Part shown: positions 22,816 through 33,053 of the stretch, piece after piece
Layout of the letters: the number at the start of each line of letters is the position of its first letter
Position numbering within the stretch: the first letter of the stretch is position 1
From: Lachnospiraceae bacterium P6A3
GTDB lineage: Bacteria; Bacillota; Clostridia; Lachnospirales; Lachnospiraceae
NCBI GenBank assembly: GCA_000702085.1
Contig: JNKP01000004.1
Span: 186,001 to 250,000 of the forward strand
Direction: 5' to 3'
DNA length: 64,000 nt
The notes under the pieces: model-generated
What the model was told of the DNA's origin: nothing
What the model saw: the letters and a program-made list of their open reading frames with translations, nothing else
The model's database searches: none
Made by a program: the position numbers and the translations under genes

Positions 22816-25149
22816 TCATTTCGATGCGGTAAGATTTATGGCCTTTGCTACCGCTTCATATCGTTTCATCATCAGATCCTGTTTTCCTTTGATGGTATCG
22901 ATATCCGAATTATTCGCCGCCGCTTCCAGTTTTGCCGCCAGTTCAGACAATTCCATGGCTCCGATCATCTTGGAAGTGCTCTTAAGTGCATGAACATAAA
23001 CACCGTATTCTTTCCAGTCTTCTTTGGAGAATGATTCTTTAATCTTTTCAGACTTTTCCTGATAGCTTACGGCATACTCATTTAAAAGCGTACGGTAGAA
23101 TGCCTCATCATTATTTGTATACTGAAGTCCTTCGGACGGATCCACTCCGGCAGCTCTCAGAGCATTTAATCCGTCATCCGTTTTTTCTTCGGGTACGGGA
23201 TCAGGCTCGGGTTCGGGATCTTCTTTTATCATTACCATCTTTGACAGAGGCAAATGTCTCTTGAGCATTTTTTCAAGAGCATAACTGTCTATGGGCTTAG
23301 TAAGATAATCCGAAAAACCTTCCGACAGATATCTTTCTTTTGCACCGATAACCGCATCCGCGGTAAGACAGATGACAGGAGTCTTAGTGCTCTTTCCGCC
23401 GGATGTTTCGCGGATTTTATGAAGTGCTTCGGTTCCGTCCATTTCCGGCATGCGCTGATCCATAAGTATCAGATCATACGCATTCTCTTCCGCTTTCTTT
23501 ACAGCCTCGGCTCCCGAAAGCGCGGTATCGATCTGCATCAACGTACTCTTGAGAAGGTTTTGTACAACCGCAAGATTTATTCTCGTATCATCAACCACAA
23601 GAACTTTTGCGGAAGGAGCGCGGAAGGACTCTTTATAAACTCCGCCCTTTTGCATATTGGTCTCAAAACGTTCCTGGAAATTACCGACGGATACATTGGA
23701 GACTATTCTCTGGGGAATGGTTACGGTGAAAACAGAACCTTTTCCGTATTCACTTTCAACAGCGATGGTTCCGCCCATCATATCAAGGAGACGCTGTGTA
23801 ATGACAAGTCCCAGACCTGTTCCTTCAACCGTACTGTTTCTTTCCATCTCAAGACGCTGGAACTTTGTAAACAGTTTTTCTTTATCCTCGGGACGGATTC
23901 CGATTCCCGTATCGGATATTTCCGCTTTAAGAAGAACTGTTCCGTCGCCCTGTTCTTCGCCGCGAAGAGTAAGTCTGACCGATCCCTTTTCGGTATACTT
24001 AACGGCATTTCCGAGAATATTCGTCAGTACCTGTCTTACTCTGACCTCATCTCCGTACAGATCATCGGGAAGAGTACGGTCGACATCAATCTTGAAATCC
24101 AGCTTCTTGTCCTGAGCCTTGAACAGGATCATGTTATTGAGATCGTTCAGAAGGGAACTGAGCTGGTAAGGTGCTTCGGTAATGTCCATCTTGCCGGCTT
24201 CGATCTTGGAAAAATCAAGAATATCATTTACGATGGCCAGAAGATTATGTCCCGCATTTTTTACATCATTGGCATAAACATTGATGTTCTTAAGAGTTTC
24301 CAGCATGGCTTCGGAATCATCCTTAGCCAGTTCCTGTGCACGGTGATCTTCTCTCAAGATCATCTCATTCATTCCGAGAACGGCATTTATGGGAGTCCTG
24401 ATCTCGTGTGACATATTGGCGAGGAAATCACTCTTTGCGTGATTCGCACTCTCCGCACGCACCTTTTCCGCAAGCAGTTCTCCCTGTGCACGGACAAAGG
24501 GTCTTACGGTAATAAGAGAAAGACCGGCTGCAACCAGCAGAGAAAAGAGAAGGATCACGGCATAGCTGATCATTGTGGAACGGGTCTGTTCGGTAAGCTG
24601 GTTCTCAAACCAGTCAACAGCAAAATCCGCGGCAACTATTCCGGCAACATTTCCTTCCGAATCAAATACCGGGCTGTAGGCACTGTAGAACTCACCCCAT
24701 GAATCCGAATAAGGCACCTCGTCAACCGCGGCCAATCCTCTTCCGGCACATGCCAGGGCTTCTGTATATTTTACGCTGTCTCCGTAAGCGGCCGGTCTGA
24801 CCTGATCCAGATCCATCGTAAAAATGAAGTCTTTCTCGCCTACCTGTTTAATGGCGTAAACGTATTCAAGTTCTACATTATCCCTGAATACCGCAAGTCT
24901 GCTGTACAGATCGTTGTACTCCGGACTTCCGATTGTAGTCTCATCCAAAGTCTTTAAAATATCCCCGTTAACCGATCCCGCGGCACAATTGGATATATCC
25001 AGCATTCTCTGCTGAATTGCCATCCTTATACCTACCCTGGCTCTGTATATTGAAACCGTACAAAACAAGGTACTTGTGATCAGTATGATTACTTCAACCA
25101 GGAATATGATCTTGGTGAACAGCTTGTTCTTGGATGCCGTATATCCCAT
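22816..25149 (-). CDS. Hybrid sensor histidine kinase with receiver and HPt domains
   Basis: A 777-residue inner-membrane phosphorelay protein. TM1 (about 13-30) and TM2 (about 193-215) flank an extracytoplasmic sensor of about 160 residues, probably Cache-like. HisKA follows with phospho-acceptor SHEIRTP, then the ATPase domain (DTGIGIRPEDK, GTGLGLVI). A receiver domain (VLVVDDTRINL; acceptor Asp in LILMDQRMPEMDG) and a C-terminal HPt with HALKSTSKMIG complete the relay. Output is not in the operon, so it probably phosphorylates a regulator elsewhere. The signal is unknown. Confidence 0.93.
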   Translation of the reverse strand: MGYTASKNKLFTKIIFLVEVIILITSTLFCTVSIYRARVGIRMAIQQRMLDISNCAAGSVNGDILKTLDETTIGSPEYNDLYSRLAVFRDNVELEYVYAIKQVGEKDFIFTMDLDQVRPAAYGDSVKYTEALACAGRGLAAVDEVPYSDSWGEFYSAYSPVFDSEGNVAGIVAADFAVDWFENQLTEQTRSTMISYAVILLFSLLVAAGLSLITVRPFVRAQGELLAEKVRAESANHAKSDFLANMSHEIRTPINAVLGMNEMILREDHRAQELAKDDSEAMLETLKNINVYANDVKNAGHNLLAIVNDILDFSKIEAGKMDITEAPYQLSSLLNDLNNMILFKAQDKKLDFKIDVDRTLPDDLYGDEVRVRQVLTNILGNAVKYTEKGSVRLTLRGEEQGDGTVLLKAEISDTGIGIRPEDKEKLFTKFQRLEMERNSTVEGTGLGLVITQRLLDMMGGTIAVESEYGKGSVFTVTIPQRIVSNVSVGNFQERFETNMQKGGVYKESFRAPSAKVLVVDDTRINLAVVQNLLKSTLMQIDTALSGAEAVKKAEENAYDLILMDQRMPEMDGTEALHKIRETSGGKSTKTPVICLTADAVIGAKERYLSEGFSDYLTKPIDSYALEKMLKRHLPLSKMVMIKEDPEPEPDPVPEEKTDDGLNALRAAGVDPSEGLQYTNNDEAFYRTLLNEYAVSYQEKSEKIKESFSKEDWKEYGVYVHALKSTSKMIGAMELSELAAKLEAAANNSDIDTIKGKQDLMMKRYEAVAKAINLTASK

Positions 25150-25173
25150 CCCCTTTAATCCCTCATATAATGA

Positions 25174-25422
25174 TCAGTTTCTTGTTGCCCATGTAACAAA
25201 TTTCCAAAACGATCTCCAGACGACTCTCCATAATATATACAGGATCAGTCCTGCAATCGGTGCTATCCACAGCGGTTTGTGTAACAGCCATACAATAGGA
25301 AGAGCTATGACCGAAGCAATCACTATGAATTTTATGGCAAAAATGATCCAGGCAATGCCCATTACGGCTTTTCCCAGATTTTCCTCTGCTTTTTCCTGTC
25401 TTTCTTTTTCCTGTTCAGTCAT
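25174..25422 (-). CDS. Small two-TM membrane protein
   Basis: An 82-residue protein with a charged, Glu/Lys-rich N-terminal helix (EQEKERQEKAEENL) followed by two hydrophobic segments (about 20-45 and 50-67). It lies 24 nt upstream of the hybrid histidine kinase and in the same direction, so it may be co-expressed. No family recognised. Confidence 0.65.
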   Translation of the reverse strand: MTEQEKERQEKAEENLGKAVMGIAWIIFAIKFIVIASVIALPIVWLLHKPLWIAPIAGLILYILWRVVWRSFWKFVTWATRN

Positions 25423-25513
25423 ATCCCCACCCCGAAACGGCCTAAACCGAAATCTTCCTTAATTAATTCCCTAACTCAGTATTTTATCAAAAACAGCCCC
25501 CCTACAACAATAG

Positions 25514-25542
25514 AAAAAAGAACCGGCTGGCGGTTCTTTTTT
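25514..25542 (-). terminator. Terminator after the MATE transporter gene
   Basis: Nearly perfect symmetrical hairpin AAAAAAGAACCG / CGGTTCTTTTTT with a 5-nt loop and T-tract on both strands, 35 nt beyond the transporter stop. Confidence 0.88.
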
Positions 25543-25577
25543 CCTTCAAAACTACCTGCGTAAAGCAGAGACGGCCC

Positions 25578-26942
25578 TCAGGCAACATTTTCTCTTGTTA
25601 TGTTTTTTATCCATCCGCCTTTCAGATAATGATGAACCGCAAAAGGCATCTTCGCAAATTCATCCGTACACATAAGTACATAAACGATAAGAGGAGGAAG
25701 TTTAAGTACAAAAGCACTTATAAGTCCCAGCGGAACCGCAAAACACCACATGCATATGATATCCAGCACCATTCCGTATTTTGAATTGCCGCCGCATCTG
25801 AAAATCGATGCGATCAGAACGGTATTTATGATCTGCCCCATCTGATAAGCGATATTGATGTACAGCATGATCTTCAGATATCCCACTGCCGTCTCTGTAA
25901 TATCCACAAGTCCGGGAACAAAAGGGCTCATAACAAACAGTACAAATCCGGATATAAATCCCGAAAAGATCGTTACCCGGAGTATCGACGATGCATCTTT
26001 TTCCGCTTCATCAAGACGGTTTTCTCCGATTTCCTTACCCAGCATGATGGATGCTGCCGCAGATATTCCGAATCCCACAACCGTAACAAGATCTCTTACC
26101 GAAGATACTACCGCATTGGCAGCCACAATGTCGGATCCCAGATGTCCCATGATGATCGAATTAACCGTAAATGCGAGCCCCCACATTATATCGTTGATGA
26201 ATGCGGGAAGAGAATACTTGAAGAAATCTGCGATAAGCGCTCTCGGGATCTTGAACATGATCACGGGATTTCTTGGTAATACTTTTTGTCTGAGAAAATC
26301 GATCAGGCAAATGAGTGCACCGGATCCGCATGATATCGACGTAGCGATCGCAGCTCCGGATATTCCCAGCTCCGGGAAGGGACCATGTCCGAATATCAGC
26401 AGCCAATTAAATATTACATTGATAATAAGAGCTGCCGTTGAAACCGCCGTAGAGAAAACAACTCTCTCGCAGCTCTTTAGAATTGTAAGATAGGGCTGGA
26501 ACAATCCCAGGAATATATAAGAAGGAGCCACATACCTGAGGTACACTGCGCCTGCCGCGATCAGTTCCGGGTCGTCAGTCCATATCCACATCACGTGTCT
26601 GGGTATGAAAAATGCAGCCGCGGAAAATGAAACCGTCACTACCAGAGCAATTATCAATCCGATACCCAGAATCTTGGATATGACCTTTACATCCTTCTTT
26701 CCCCAATACTGTGAAGCCAGGATGGTAAGCGCCGAATTCAGTCCGAAGAACATGACATTTATCAGAAACATCAGCTGACCGGCAAGCCCCGATGCGGAAA
26801 GAGAAGTCTGATCAACATTTCCCAGCATCAGAGTATCCGCAACACTAACGGACGAAGCTATTAAATTTTGTATTACGATAGGAATTACCAGAACAAAGAG
26901 CTCTTTATAGAATCCTTTTCTGGCTGCGAGAAATTTCTTCAT
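25578..26942 (-). CDS. MATE-family efflux transporter
   Basis: A 454-residue integral membrane protein with about 12 membrane segments in two homologous bundles, the MATE (NorM/DinF-like) layout. Family features include VIPIVIQNLIASSVSVADTL at the N-terminus and GISGAAIATSI before the middle. It exports cationic drugs or metabolites using an Na+ or H+ gradient. It is downstream of the small membrane protein at 26958 and pepT, with short gaps, so they probably form one operon. The substrate cannot be told. Confidence 0.9.
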   Translation of the reverse strand: MKKFLAARKGFYKELFVLVIPIVIQNLIASSVSVADTLMLGNVDQTSLSASGLAGQLMFLINVMFFGLNSALTILASQYWGKKDVKVISKILGIGLIIALVVTVSFSAAAFFIPRHVMWIWTDDPELIAAGAVYLRYVAPSYIFLGLFQPYLTILKSCERVVFSTAVSTAALIINVIFNWLLIFGHGPFPELGISGAAIATSISCGSGALICLIDFLRQKVLPRNPVIMFKIPRALIADFFKYSLPAFINDIMWGLAFTVNSIIMGHLGSDIVAANAVVSSVRDLVTVVGFGISAAASIMLGKEIGENRLDEAEKDASSILRVTIFSGFISGFVLFVMSPFVPGLVDITETAVGYLKIMLYINIAYQMGQIINTVLIASIFRCGGNSKYGMVLDIICMWCFAVPLGLISAFVLKLPPLIVYVLMCTDEFAKMPFAVHHYLKGGWIKNITRENVA

Positions 26943-26957
26943 TAATTAATAATCTTT

Positions 26958-27206
26958 CTATTTGGATTTATTCTTCCTGACCAATCCCAAGACAATTCGG
27001 ATGATTGCTGCGACCAAGGTCATACAAAACCCGGTCAGACTTAGGACATTTCCTATTCCCATATTGATCTCATATTGTATCTGCATTTCCACAGTAGGAT
27101 CCTGATAAGGTATTCCTGCCTTTATAATCATGTAATACAGCCCGATCAAAAGGATTACGGCACCGGAGATAATAAGTGATGTAAATGTTTTCTTTAATAC
27201 ATTCAT
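26958..27206 (-). CDS. Small two-TM membrane protein
   Basis: An 82-residue protein with two hydrophobic helices (about 10-30 and 52-75) and a basic C-terminal tail (VRKNKSK). Its start is directly next to the pepT stop (27207) and it ends 15 nt before the MATE gene. It is likely an operon member of unknown function. Confidence 0.65.
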   Translation of the reverse strand: MNVLKKTFTSLIISGAVILLIGLYYMIIKAGIPYQDPTVEMQIQYEINMGIGNVLSLTGFCMTLVAAIIRIVLGLVRKNKSK

Positions 27207-28427
27207 TTAGTTTTCCTTTGAATATGATCTTACGATCGAACAGATTGTTTTAACTACCGCATCCATTCCTTCTGCTGTAATATGCTCGAAAGGTCCATGG
27301 AATGCATATCCGCCTGTTCCCAGATTCGGACAGGGAAGTCCGCGGAATGAAAGCTGTGCTCCGTCCGTACCGCCTCTGATCGGAACATCTTTTACCGTAA
27401 GTCCCTGCTCGGCAACACATTTTTTGGCAGTCTCTACAATATGAATGTGAGGCTTGATCTTTTCAATCATGTTACGATACTGTTCCGTTACAGATAAAGT
27501 TACGGTTCCATCACCGTACTTCTCATTAAGGATCTTCTCTATTTTACGAAGTGTTTCAAGCTTTGCATTAAACAAAGATGCATCGTGATCTCTTACGATA
27601 TATTCGATCTTTGCATTTTCAACATCACCGTTTATATCGGTAAGATGATAAAAGCCTTCACGATCTTCCGTATGTGCGGGAGTCTCTGCTGCGGGAAGCA
27701 TCGATGATATCTCGCAGGCAACAAGTGCCGCATTGATCATTCTGTTCTTGGCATCACCGGGATGTACACTTATTCCCCTGACTTCAAACACGGCTTTTGC
27801 TGCGTTGAAGTTCTCATATTCGATCTCGTTTTCTGCTCCACCGTCAATTGTATATCCAAAGTCTGCATCAAATTTATCAAGATCAAGGAGTGATGCTCCA
27901 TGCCCTATTTCCTCATCAGGAGTAAAGGCAATACATATTTTCCCGTGAGGAATATTTTGCTTTTCCAGCTCTTCCACCATTGCCATGATCTCGGCGATTC
28001 CGGATTTATCATCTGCACCGAGAAGAGTTGTTCCGTCAGTTGTAATAAGTGTTCTTCCCTTAAGATCCTTTAAATGAGGAAACAGTTCGGTAGTCAGAAC
28101 ACGACCGTTTCCCAGATCTACATCTTTTCCGTCATAGTTTTCGTGAACGACGGGATGAACGTTTTCTCCAGAACTGTCGGGCGCTGTATCAAGGTGAGCT
28201 ATAAACCCGATCCCCGGTGCATTCTCACATCCCTTTGTTGCAGGAACATGTCCCATGACATAACAATTATCATCGACGGTGGCATCCTCAATACCCAGAT
28301 CCTTCATCTCCTTAACAAGAAGATTAGCAAGATCAAACTGCCTCTTTGTCGAGGGAACAGTTTTTGAATTTTCATCACTTGTTGTATGGATCACTACATA
28401 ATTTAGCAGTCTTTCATATGCTCTCAT
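27207..28427 (-). CDS. pepT: Peptidase T (tripeptide aminopeptidase)
   Basis: A 406-residue M20B zinc metallopeptidase that removes the N-terminal residue from tripeptides in the cytoplasm. Metal and catalytic motifs are present: FIAHLDTAPD (His/Asp), TLLGADDKSG (bridging Asp), FTPDEEIGHG (catalytic and metal Glu), and a C-terminal FHGPFEH with the last metal His. Length fits PepT. A -10 TATAAT and a 15-bp palindrome at the expected transcription start suggest repressor control. Confidence 0.93.
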   Translation of the reverse strand: MRAYERLLNYVVIHTTSDENSKTVPSTKRQFDLANLLVKEMKDLGIEDATVDDNCYVMGHVPATKGCENAPGIGFIAHLDTAPDSSGENVHPVVHENYDGKDVDLGNGRVLTTELFPHLKDLKGRTLITTDGTTLLGADDKSGIAEIMAMVEELEKQNIPHGKICIAFTPDEEIGHGASLLDLDKFDADFGYTIDGGAENEIEYENFNAAKAVFEVRGISVHPGDAKNRMINAALVACEISSMLPAAETPAHTEDREGFYHLTDINGDVENAKIEYIVRDHDASLFNAKLETLRKIEKILNEKYGDGTVTLSVTEQYRNMIEKIKPHIHIVETAKKCVAEQGLTVKDVPIRGGTDGAQLSFRGLPCPNLGTGGYAFHGPFEHITAEGMDAVVKTICSIVRSYSKEN

Positions 28428-28464
28428 GATTGTTTTTCATTCCTTCTTTCGTAAAATGCTTTTT

Positions 28465-28512
28465 TGCTAAATATTAGCACTATTATATCCCAGATAAGTC
28501 ATCCATGGTCAA
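28465..28512 (-). promoter_or_regulatory. pepT promoter with palindrome over the start site
   Basis: TTGACC (28507-28512) and TATAAT (28482-28487) are 19 bp apart on the minus strand. TGCTAAATATTAGCA (28465-28479), a perfect 15-bp dyad, spans the expected transcription start. It could bind a repressor; which one is not known. Confidence 0.55.
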
Positions 28513-28552
28513 TTTGTTCCTTATTTTGGTTACTTGCTTCTCTATAAAACTT

Positions 28553-28578
28553 AAGCCGGAGGAACCACCCTCCGGCTT
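28553..28578. terminator. Stem-loop terminator after the diguanylate cyclase gene
   Basis: AAGCCGGAGG pairs with CCTCCGGCTT. The T-run is strong on the plus strand (TTTTTGTTT) and weaker on the minus strand (AAGTTTTATAG). It lies 59 nt past the minus-strand gene at 28637. Confidence 0.7.
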
Positions 28579-28636
28579 TTTGTTTACTGCGCAGGCTAAA
28601 TCATCTGCGAATCATACTCGGTTCATAGCAGGTGAA

Positions 28637-30103
28637 CTATTTATCGGTTATATCAACGAACATTCCGACATATGATAAAGGAGTTCCGTCATCACGTCTT
28701 AAAAGCCTTCCGAGAGCATGGTATTTTCTCCATTCACCGCTCTTTGTTTTAAGGCGGTATTTCACATCGTAATTCTTCTCTCCGGAATAATCCGATATGG
28801 TATCTCTAAATTCTTTAAGGACATTTTCTTTATCATCCGGATGAAGACGGTCAGACCATGATTCCAATTTATTCGGAAAGTCATTCTCATCGGTAAATCC
28901 GAGCATTCTCCTGAATTCCGGGCTCCACTCAACGGATACCATATTACCGTCATCATCAAATTCCATTCCCCACATTCCGGAACCGAGAGCTTCATGCATA
29001 ACACGGATTGTTGCTTCCTTGTGTGCTGCAATTTGTCTTTCTTTGGAATTCTTTAATTTGGCTTTATTGGAATACATCTCCCTGTCTGCGGAAAGCATGG
29101 CCTGATGGATGTCTTTTTTCTCAACCATTTCATAACCGAATGCACACACATAATCTGTCTGTGCCAGTTCAGCCCGCATTTTCTCGATGTCTTTTTTTAC
29201 ATCATCCTCTTTTTTATTCAGATAAAAAATTGCATACTCATCGCCACCGATACGATATACTTTTTTGTTCTTTACTCTGTTTTTGGTAAGACATTCGGCA
29301 ACGGTATAAAGTGCTTTATCTCCGGCATCGTGACCCTGCGAGTCATTTATCTTCTTAAGATCATTCATATCCACAGATACAACCGCAGTTATCTGATCCT
29401 TCAGTTTATCCGAGTCCGAATAATAGCACTGACGATTTAACAGATGAGTAAGAGTATCTTCCTTGGCAGTAAGTACATACAAAGATAGATAGTAAATGAG
29501 TAGGAGAGACGCAAAAAGAGTGCTGTAATCTACATCAATCTCAAATATTATATTCAGAAGAACACCTATCGATGCTGCAATAATACTGATCAGTATGCCT
29601 TTTCTCTCGGCTGTGCCGTATCTGGCATATCTCATCGTAAAGGCTACTACAAACAAGATGACATAGAATAAAAACAGAAAATACGGATAGTATCTGAGTA
29701 CATTGTCAGCCGCGATATACAGGTTATTAGAATCGAACCAGTAAAAAAGATGTGTCCATTGAGATGTGTACAATAATGGAGCACTGATCAGAATGGGCAT
29801 ATACAGCAGTAATCTGCGCTTTTTGACAAATTCTGCCATATCCATAATTCCCAGCATGATAATGGGATGAAGCAGATAGACTGTGGGAGTAAGAACTATC
29901 CTAGTATAAGTCAGATATCCTATCTCCCTTGTCCATCTTTCGATAGCCCATAAAAGAGCCTCTGTGAATATTAAGATGATCACGATCCTGGTTGCCGTTA
30001 TCGTCCTCTTGTTCAAATGAACATTGGACTCCAGCATTACCCAAAGGCCCAAAAGTTCCGCAATCATTATATAATTGCTCAGCGTTAAAGATGCGATACT
30101 CAT
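28637..30103 (-). CDS. Membrane diguanylate cyclase with C-terminal PAS domain
   Basis: A 488-residue protein. Six or seven membrane segments (1-220) resemble the 7TM sensor found on histidine kinases. A GGDEF domain follows (about 230-365) with active-site RIGGDEYAIFY, so cyclic-di-GMP synthesis is expected; no RxxD inhibitory site stands out. A PAS domain (about 370-488: WGMEFDDDG, VEWSPEFRRMLGF, YVGMFVDITD) follows, an unusual order because PAS usually precedes GGDEF. An extended -10-like TGTGGTATTCT is upstream. Confidence 0.88.
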   Translation of the reverse strand: MSIASLTLSNYIMIAELLGLWVMLESNVHLNKRTITATRIVIILIFTEALLWAIERWTREIGYLTYTRIVLTPTVYLLHPIIMLGIMDMAEFVKKRRLLLYMPILISAPLLYTSQWTHLFYWFDSNNLYIAADNVLRYYPYFLFLFYVILFVVAFTMRYARYGTAERKGILISIIAASIGVLLNIIFEIDVDYSTLFASLLLIYYLSLYVLTAKEDTLTHLLNRQCYYSDSDKLKDQITAVVSVDMNDLKKINDSQGHDAGDKALYTVAECLTKNRVKNKKVYRIGGDEYAIFYLNKKEDDVKKDIEKMRAELAQTDYVCAFGYEMVEKKDIHQAMLSADREMYSNKAKLKNSKERQIAAHKEATIRVMHEALGSGMWGMEFDDDGNMVSVEWSPEFRRMLGFTDENDFPNKLESWSDRLHPDDKENVLKEFRDTISDYSGEKNYDVKYRLKTKSGEWRKYHALGRLLRRDDGTPLSYVGMFVDITDK

Positions 30104-30206
30104 ATATATCTCCTCTCTTTGGAGCAGAATCTTACATAATAGAATACCACACTTTATTTATTAAATTATAACTAACCGGCGTAAGCCTTCATTATTTCCA
30201 AATAAG

Positions 30207-31511
30207 TCACAAAATATCTATATATTCACCGTTTAATGCCTTATTCATACTTCTGACCGCGCAGAATTTACCGCACATGGAGCAGGTATCATCATGTTCC
30301 GGCTTACGATCGTCACGAATGCTTTTTGCTGTTTCCGGATCCAGTGCACATTCCCACTGGGCATCCCAGTCAAGTACTCTGCGTGCATCACCCATCTTGT
30401 CATCAATATCTCTTGCGTGAGGGATCTTCTTGGCAATGTCAGCTGCATGCGCTGCAATCTTAGATGCGATAATTCCCTGTTTTACATCATCCAGATTCGG
30501 AAGCGCCAGGTGCTCGGCAGGAGTTACGTAACAAAGGAATGCCGCACCGCTTGCCGCAGCAATAGCTCCGCCTATTGCGGAAGTAATATGGTCGTAACCG
30601 GGTGCGATATCGGTAACAAGAGGTCCCAGTACATAAAAAGGAGCTCCCATACAGATAGTCTGCTGCAACTTCATATTAGCCTCGATCTGATCCATGGGCA
30701 TATGTCCCGGACCTTCAACCATTACCTGAACATCCTTTTCCCACGCTCTCTTGGTAAGCTCCCCGAGTCTGACCAGTTCTTCGATCTGACATACATCACT
30801 TGCATCCGCAAGGCATCCCGGACGGCAGGCATCTCCAAGTGATATGGTCACATCATATTCACGGCAAATTTCAAGAATCTCATCATAATATTCGTAAAAC
30901 GGATTTTCTTCACCCGTCATGCACATCCATGCAAAGACAAGGGATCCTCCGCGGGATACGATATTCATCTTTCTCTTATGCTTTTTGATCTGTTCGATGG
31001 TCTTACGGGTAATGCCGCAGTGAAGAGTAACAAAATCAACTCCGTCCTCGGCATGCAGACGTACAACATCGATAAAGTCCTTTGCGGTAAGTGTTGCCAG
31101 ATCTCTCTGATAATGAATTACACTGTCATAAACGGGAACCGTTCCGATCATGGCAGGACACTCGGATGTCAGCTTTTTTCTAAAGGGCTGGGTGTTTCCG
31201 TGGGATGACAGATCCATTATGGCTTCCGCCCCCATATTTACGGCAGCCATAACCTTCTCCATCTCAACATCATAATCCTTGCAGTCTTTTGATACTCCAA
31301 GATTGACATTGATCTTGGTTCGAAGCATCGATCCTACACCGCTTGGATCGATACATGTATGAAGTTTGTTTGCACAAATGGCAACCTGTCCCTTTGCTAC
31401 AAGGTCTCTTATCTCCTCCTCGGTTCTGTACTCTTTTTTCGCAACAGCTTTCATTTCCTGAGTGATGATACCCTGTCTTGCGGCATCCATTTGTGTAGTG
31501 TAATTTCTCAC
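30207..31511 (-). CDS. thiC: Phosphomethylpyrimidine synthase
   Basis: A 434-residue radical-SAM enzyme that converts aminoimidazole ribotide to HMP-phosphate, the pyrimidine part of thiamine. The [4Fe-4S] cysteines form CSMCGKFC near the C-terminus (CxxCxxxC, as in clostridial ThiC). Conserved [13 protein letters not shown] and [14 protein letters not shown] are present. The start is GTG 31511 ([14 protein letters not shown]), with GAAAGGAAA before it; an earlier in-frame GTG at 31532 overlaps this RBS. It is the last gene of the TPP-riboswitch operon. Confidence 0.95.
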   Translation of the reverse strand: MRNYTTQMDAARQGIITQEMKAVAKKEYRTEEEIRDLVAKGQVAICANKLHTCIDPSGVGSMLRTKINVNLGVSKDCKDYDVEMEKVMAAVNMGAEAIMDLSSHGNTQPFRKKLTSECPAMIGTVPVYDSVIHYQRDLATLTAKDFIDVVRLHAEDGVDFVTLHCGITRKTIEQIKKHKRKMNIVSRGGSLVFAWMCMTGEENPFYEYYDEILEICREYDVTISLGDACRPGCLADASDVCQIEELVRLGELTKRAWEKDVQVMVEGPGHMPMDQIEANMKLQQTICMGAPFYVLGPLVTDIAPGYDHITSAIGGAIAAASGAAFLCYVTPAEHLALPNLDDVKQGIIASKIAAHAADIAKKIPHARDIDDKMGDARRVLDWDAQWECALDPETAKSIRDDRKPEHDDTCSMCGKFCAVRSMNKALNGEYIDIL

Positions 31512-31534
31512 TATATTTTTCCTTTCAAGCACGA

Positions 31535-32338
31535 TTATTTTGAAAACTCACCGGTAAGATCAAAAGCATGGTTCATTGGCCCTGCGCCCTCCCCAAGATC
31601 CAGCATATAGGACAGTGCACCAGAGATATAATCCTTTGCTCTTTGTACGGATGTATCGAGGTCACAGCCTTTTGCCAGATTAGCAGCTATCGCACTGGAC
31701 AGAGTACATCCCGTACCGTGAGTATTTGGATTATCGATTCGCTTTCCTTTAAACCATTTATACGAACCATCACGGTATAAGAGATCGTTGGCATCATTTA
31801 TACTGTGCCCGCCTTTTAACAATACGGCGCAGGAATATGCCTTACCAATCTTTTCCGCAGCACAAAGCATGTCATCTTCACTTTGGATAGTCATATCCGC
31901 CAAAACCTGCGCTTCGGGAATATTGGGAGTGATCAATGTGGCAAGAGGTATCAGATGCTCCTTAAGTGTATCTATGGCATCTTCACTGATAAGTCTTGCT
32001 CCGCTGGTTGCTACCATTACCGTATCCAGCACGATGTTTTCCGCATTGTATTTTGATAACCTTTCGGAAATGACCTTTATCAGATCACCTGAACTTACCA
32101 TTCCGATCTTTACAGCATCAGGACGGATATCCTCAAATACCGCATCAATCTGCTGAACCAAAAAATCGGGAGTAACTTCCTGTACTCCTCTTACACCGGT
32201 AGTGTTTTGTGCCGTCAGTGCGGTTATCACACTCATGGCATAAACACCATTCATCGTCATTGTTTTCAAATCTGCTTGAATTCCGGCGCCTCCACTGCAG
32301 TCGCTTCCCGCAATGGTCAATGCTGTTTTCATTTTCAT
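31535..32338 (-). CDS. thiD: Hydroxymethylpyrimidine (phosphate) kinase
   Basis: A 267-residue ribokinase-fold enzyme that makes HMP-diphosphate in two steps. The substrate loop [17 protein letters not shown] is at the N-terminus, the anion-hole motif [18 protein letters not shown] near the C-terminus. RBS AAAGGAGAG precedes ATG 32338. It lies between thiE and thiC in the thiamine operon. Confidence 0.95.
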   Translation of the reverse strand: MKMKTALTIAGSDCSGGAGIQADLKTMTMNGVYAMSVITALTAQNTTGVRGVQEVTPDFLVQQIDAVFEDIRPDAVKIGMVSSGDLIKVISERLSKYNAENIVLDTVMVATSGARLISEDAIDTLKEHLIPLATLITPNIPEAQVLADMTIQSEDDMLCAAEKIGKAYSCAVLLKGGHSINDANDLLYRDGSYKWFKGKRIDNPNTHGTGCTLSSAIAANLAKGCDLDTSVQRAKDYISGALSYMLDLGEGAGPMNHAFDLTGEFSK

Positions 32339-32411
32339 AAAGCTCTCCTTTCACTCAGCATCGTTTTATATAGCGGCATAAGGTGGTGCCCCCAATCTGC
32401 CGCAATTGTTT

Positions 32412-33053
32412 TCAGGCTTTTATCATTTCTTCAGACAGCTTATAAAGCTCCCTGCATTCACTTTCAATATCTTCGGATGCAAAGATCGCACTTACTAAAG
32501 CCACGCCATCTGCTCCGCTTCCGGAAAGCTTAAGAATATTTGATCTGTTTATTCCCCCTATCGCTACCACGGGTATATCAACAGCAGCGCATATATCACG
32601 AAGCGTTTCTTTCGGAAGCAGGTCCACATCTTTTTTCGTAGAAGTAGAAAACATTGAACCAACGCCAAGGCAATCCGCTCCGTTCTTAACGGCTTCAAGA
32701 GCTTCAGCAACAGAGTGGACCGAAACACCTATCATCATTTCCTCTCCGACTCTTTCGCGAACCTTGCTTGCTTCCATATCTTCCTGTCCGACATGGATCC
32801 CGTCTGCATGACACTTAATGGCAATGTCCACATTATCATTAATAAAAAAAGGAACTCCGTAGCTCTTGCACAATCTGCATATTTCTATTGCTTCTTTCAG
32901 AAATGACACTTCATCAAGTTCTTTTTCCCTAAGCTGAACACAGGTCACCCCGCCTTTAAGTGCAGACTCAACCTGCTCATACAGGCTTTGTTTTCCGGTC
33001 CACGCTCTGTCGGTCACGGCATAAAGCAACATTGTTTTTTTATCGCACTTCAT
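32412..33053 (-). CDS. thiE: Thiamine-phosphate synthase
   Basis: A 213-residue TIM-barrel enzyme that joins HMP-diphosphate and HET-phosphate to thiamine phosphate. Conserved CVQLREKELDE, INDNVDIAI, DGIHVGQEDM and GVGSMFSTSTKKD are all present. ATG 33053 is chosen for the RBS AGAAAGG; an upstream in-frame GTG overlaps it. The gene starts 14 nt inside thiM. Confidence 0.95.
   Translation of the reverse strand: MKCDKKTMLLYAVTDRAWTGKQSLYEQVESALKGGVTCVQLREKELDEVSFLKEAIEICRLCKSYGVPFFINDNVDIAIKCHADGIHVGQEDMEASKVRERVGEEMMIGVSVHSVAEALEAVKNGADCLGVGSMFSTSTKKDVDLLPKETLRDICAAVDIPVVAIGGINRSNILKLSGSGADGVALVSAIFASEDIESECRELYKLSEEMIKA

Noticed and set aside
23254-24411. Plus-strand 385-codon open frame
   Set aside because: It lies entirely antisense to the hybrid histidine kinase, whose domains are unmistakable. 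The product shows no known motif.
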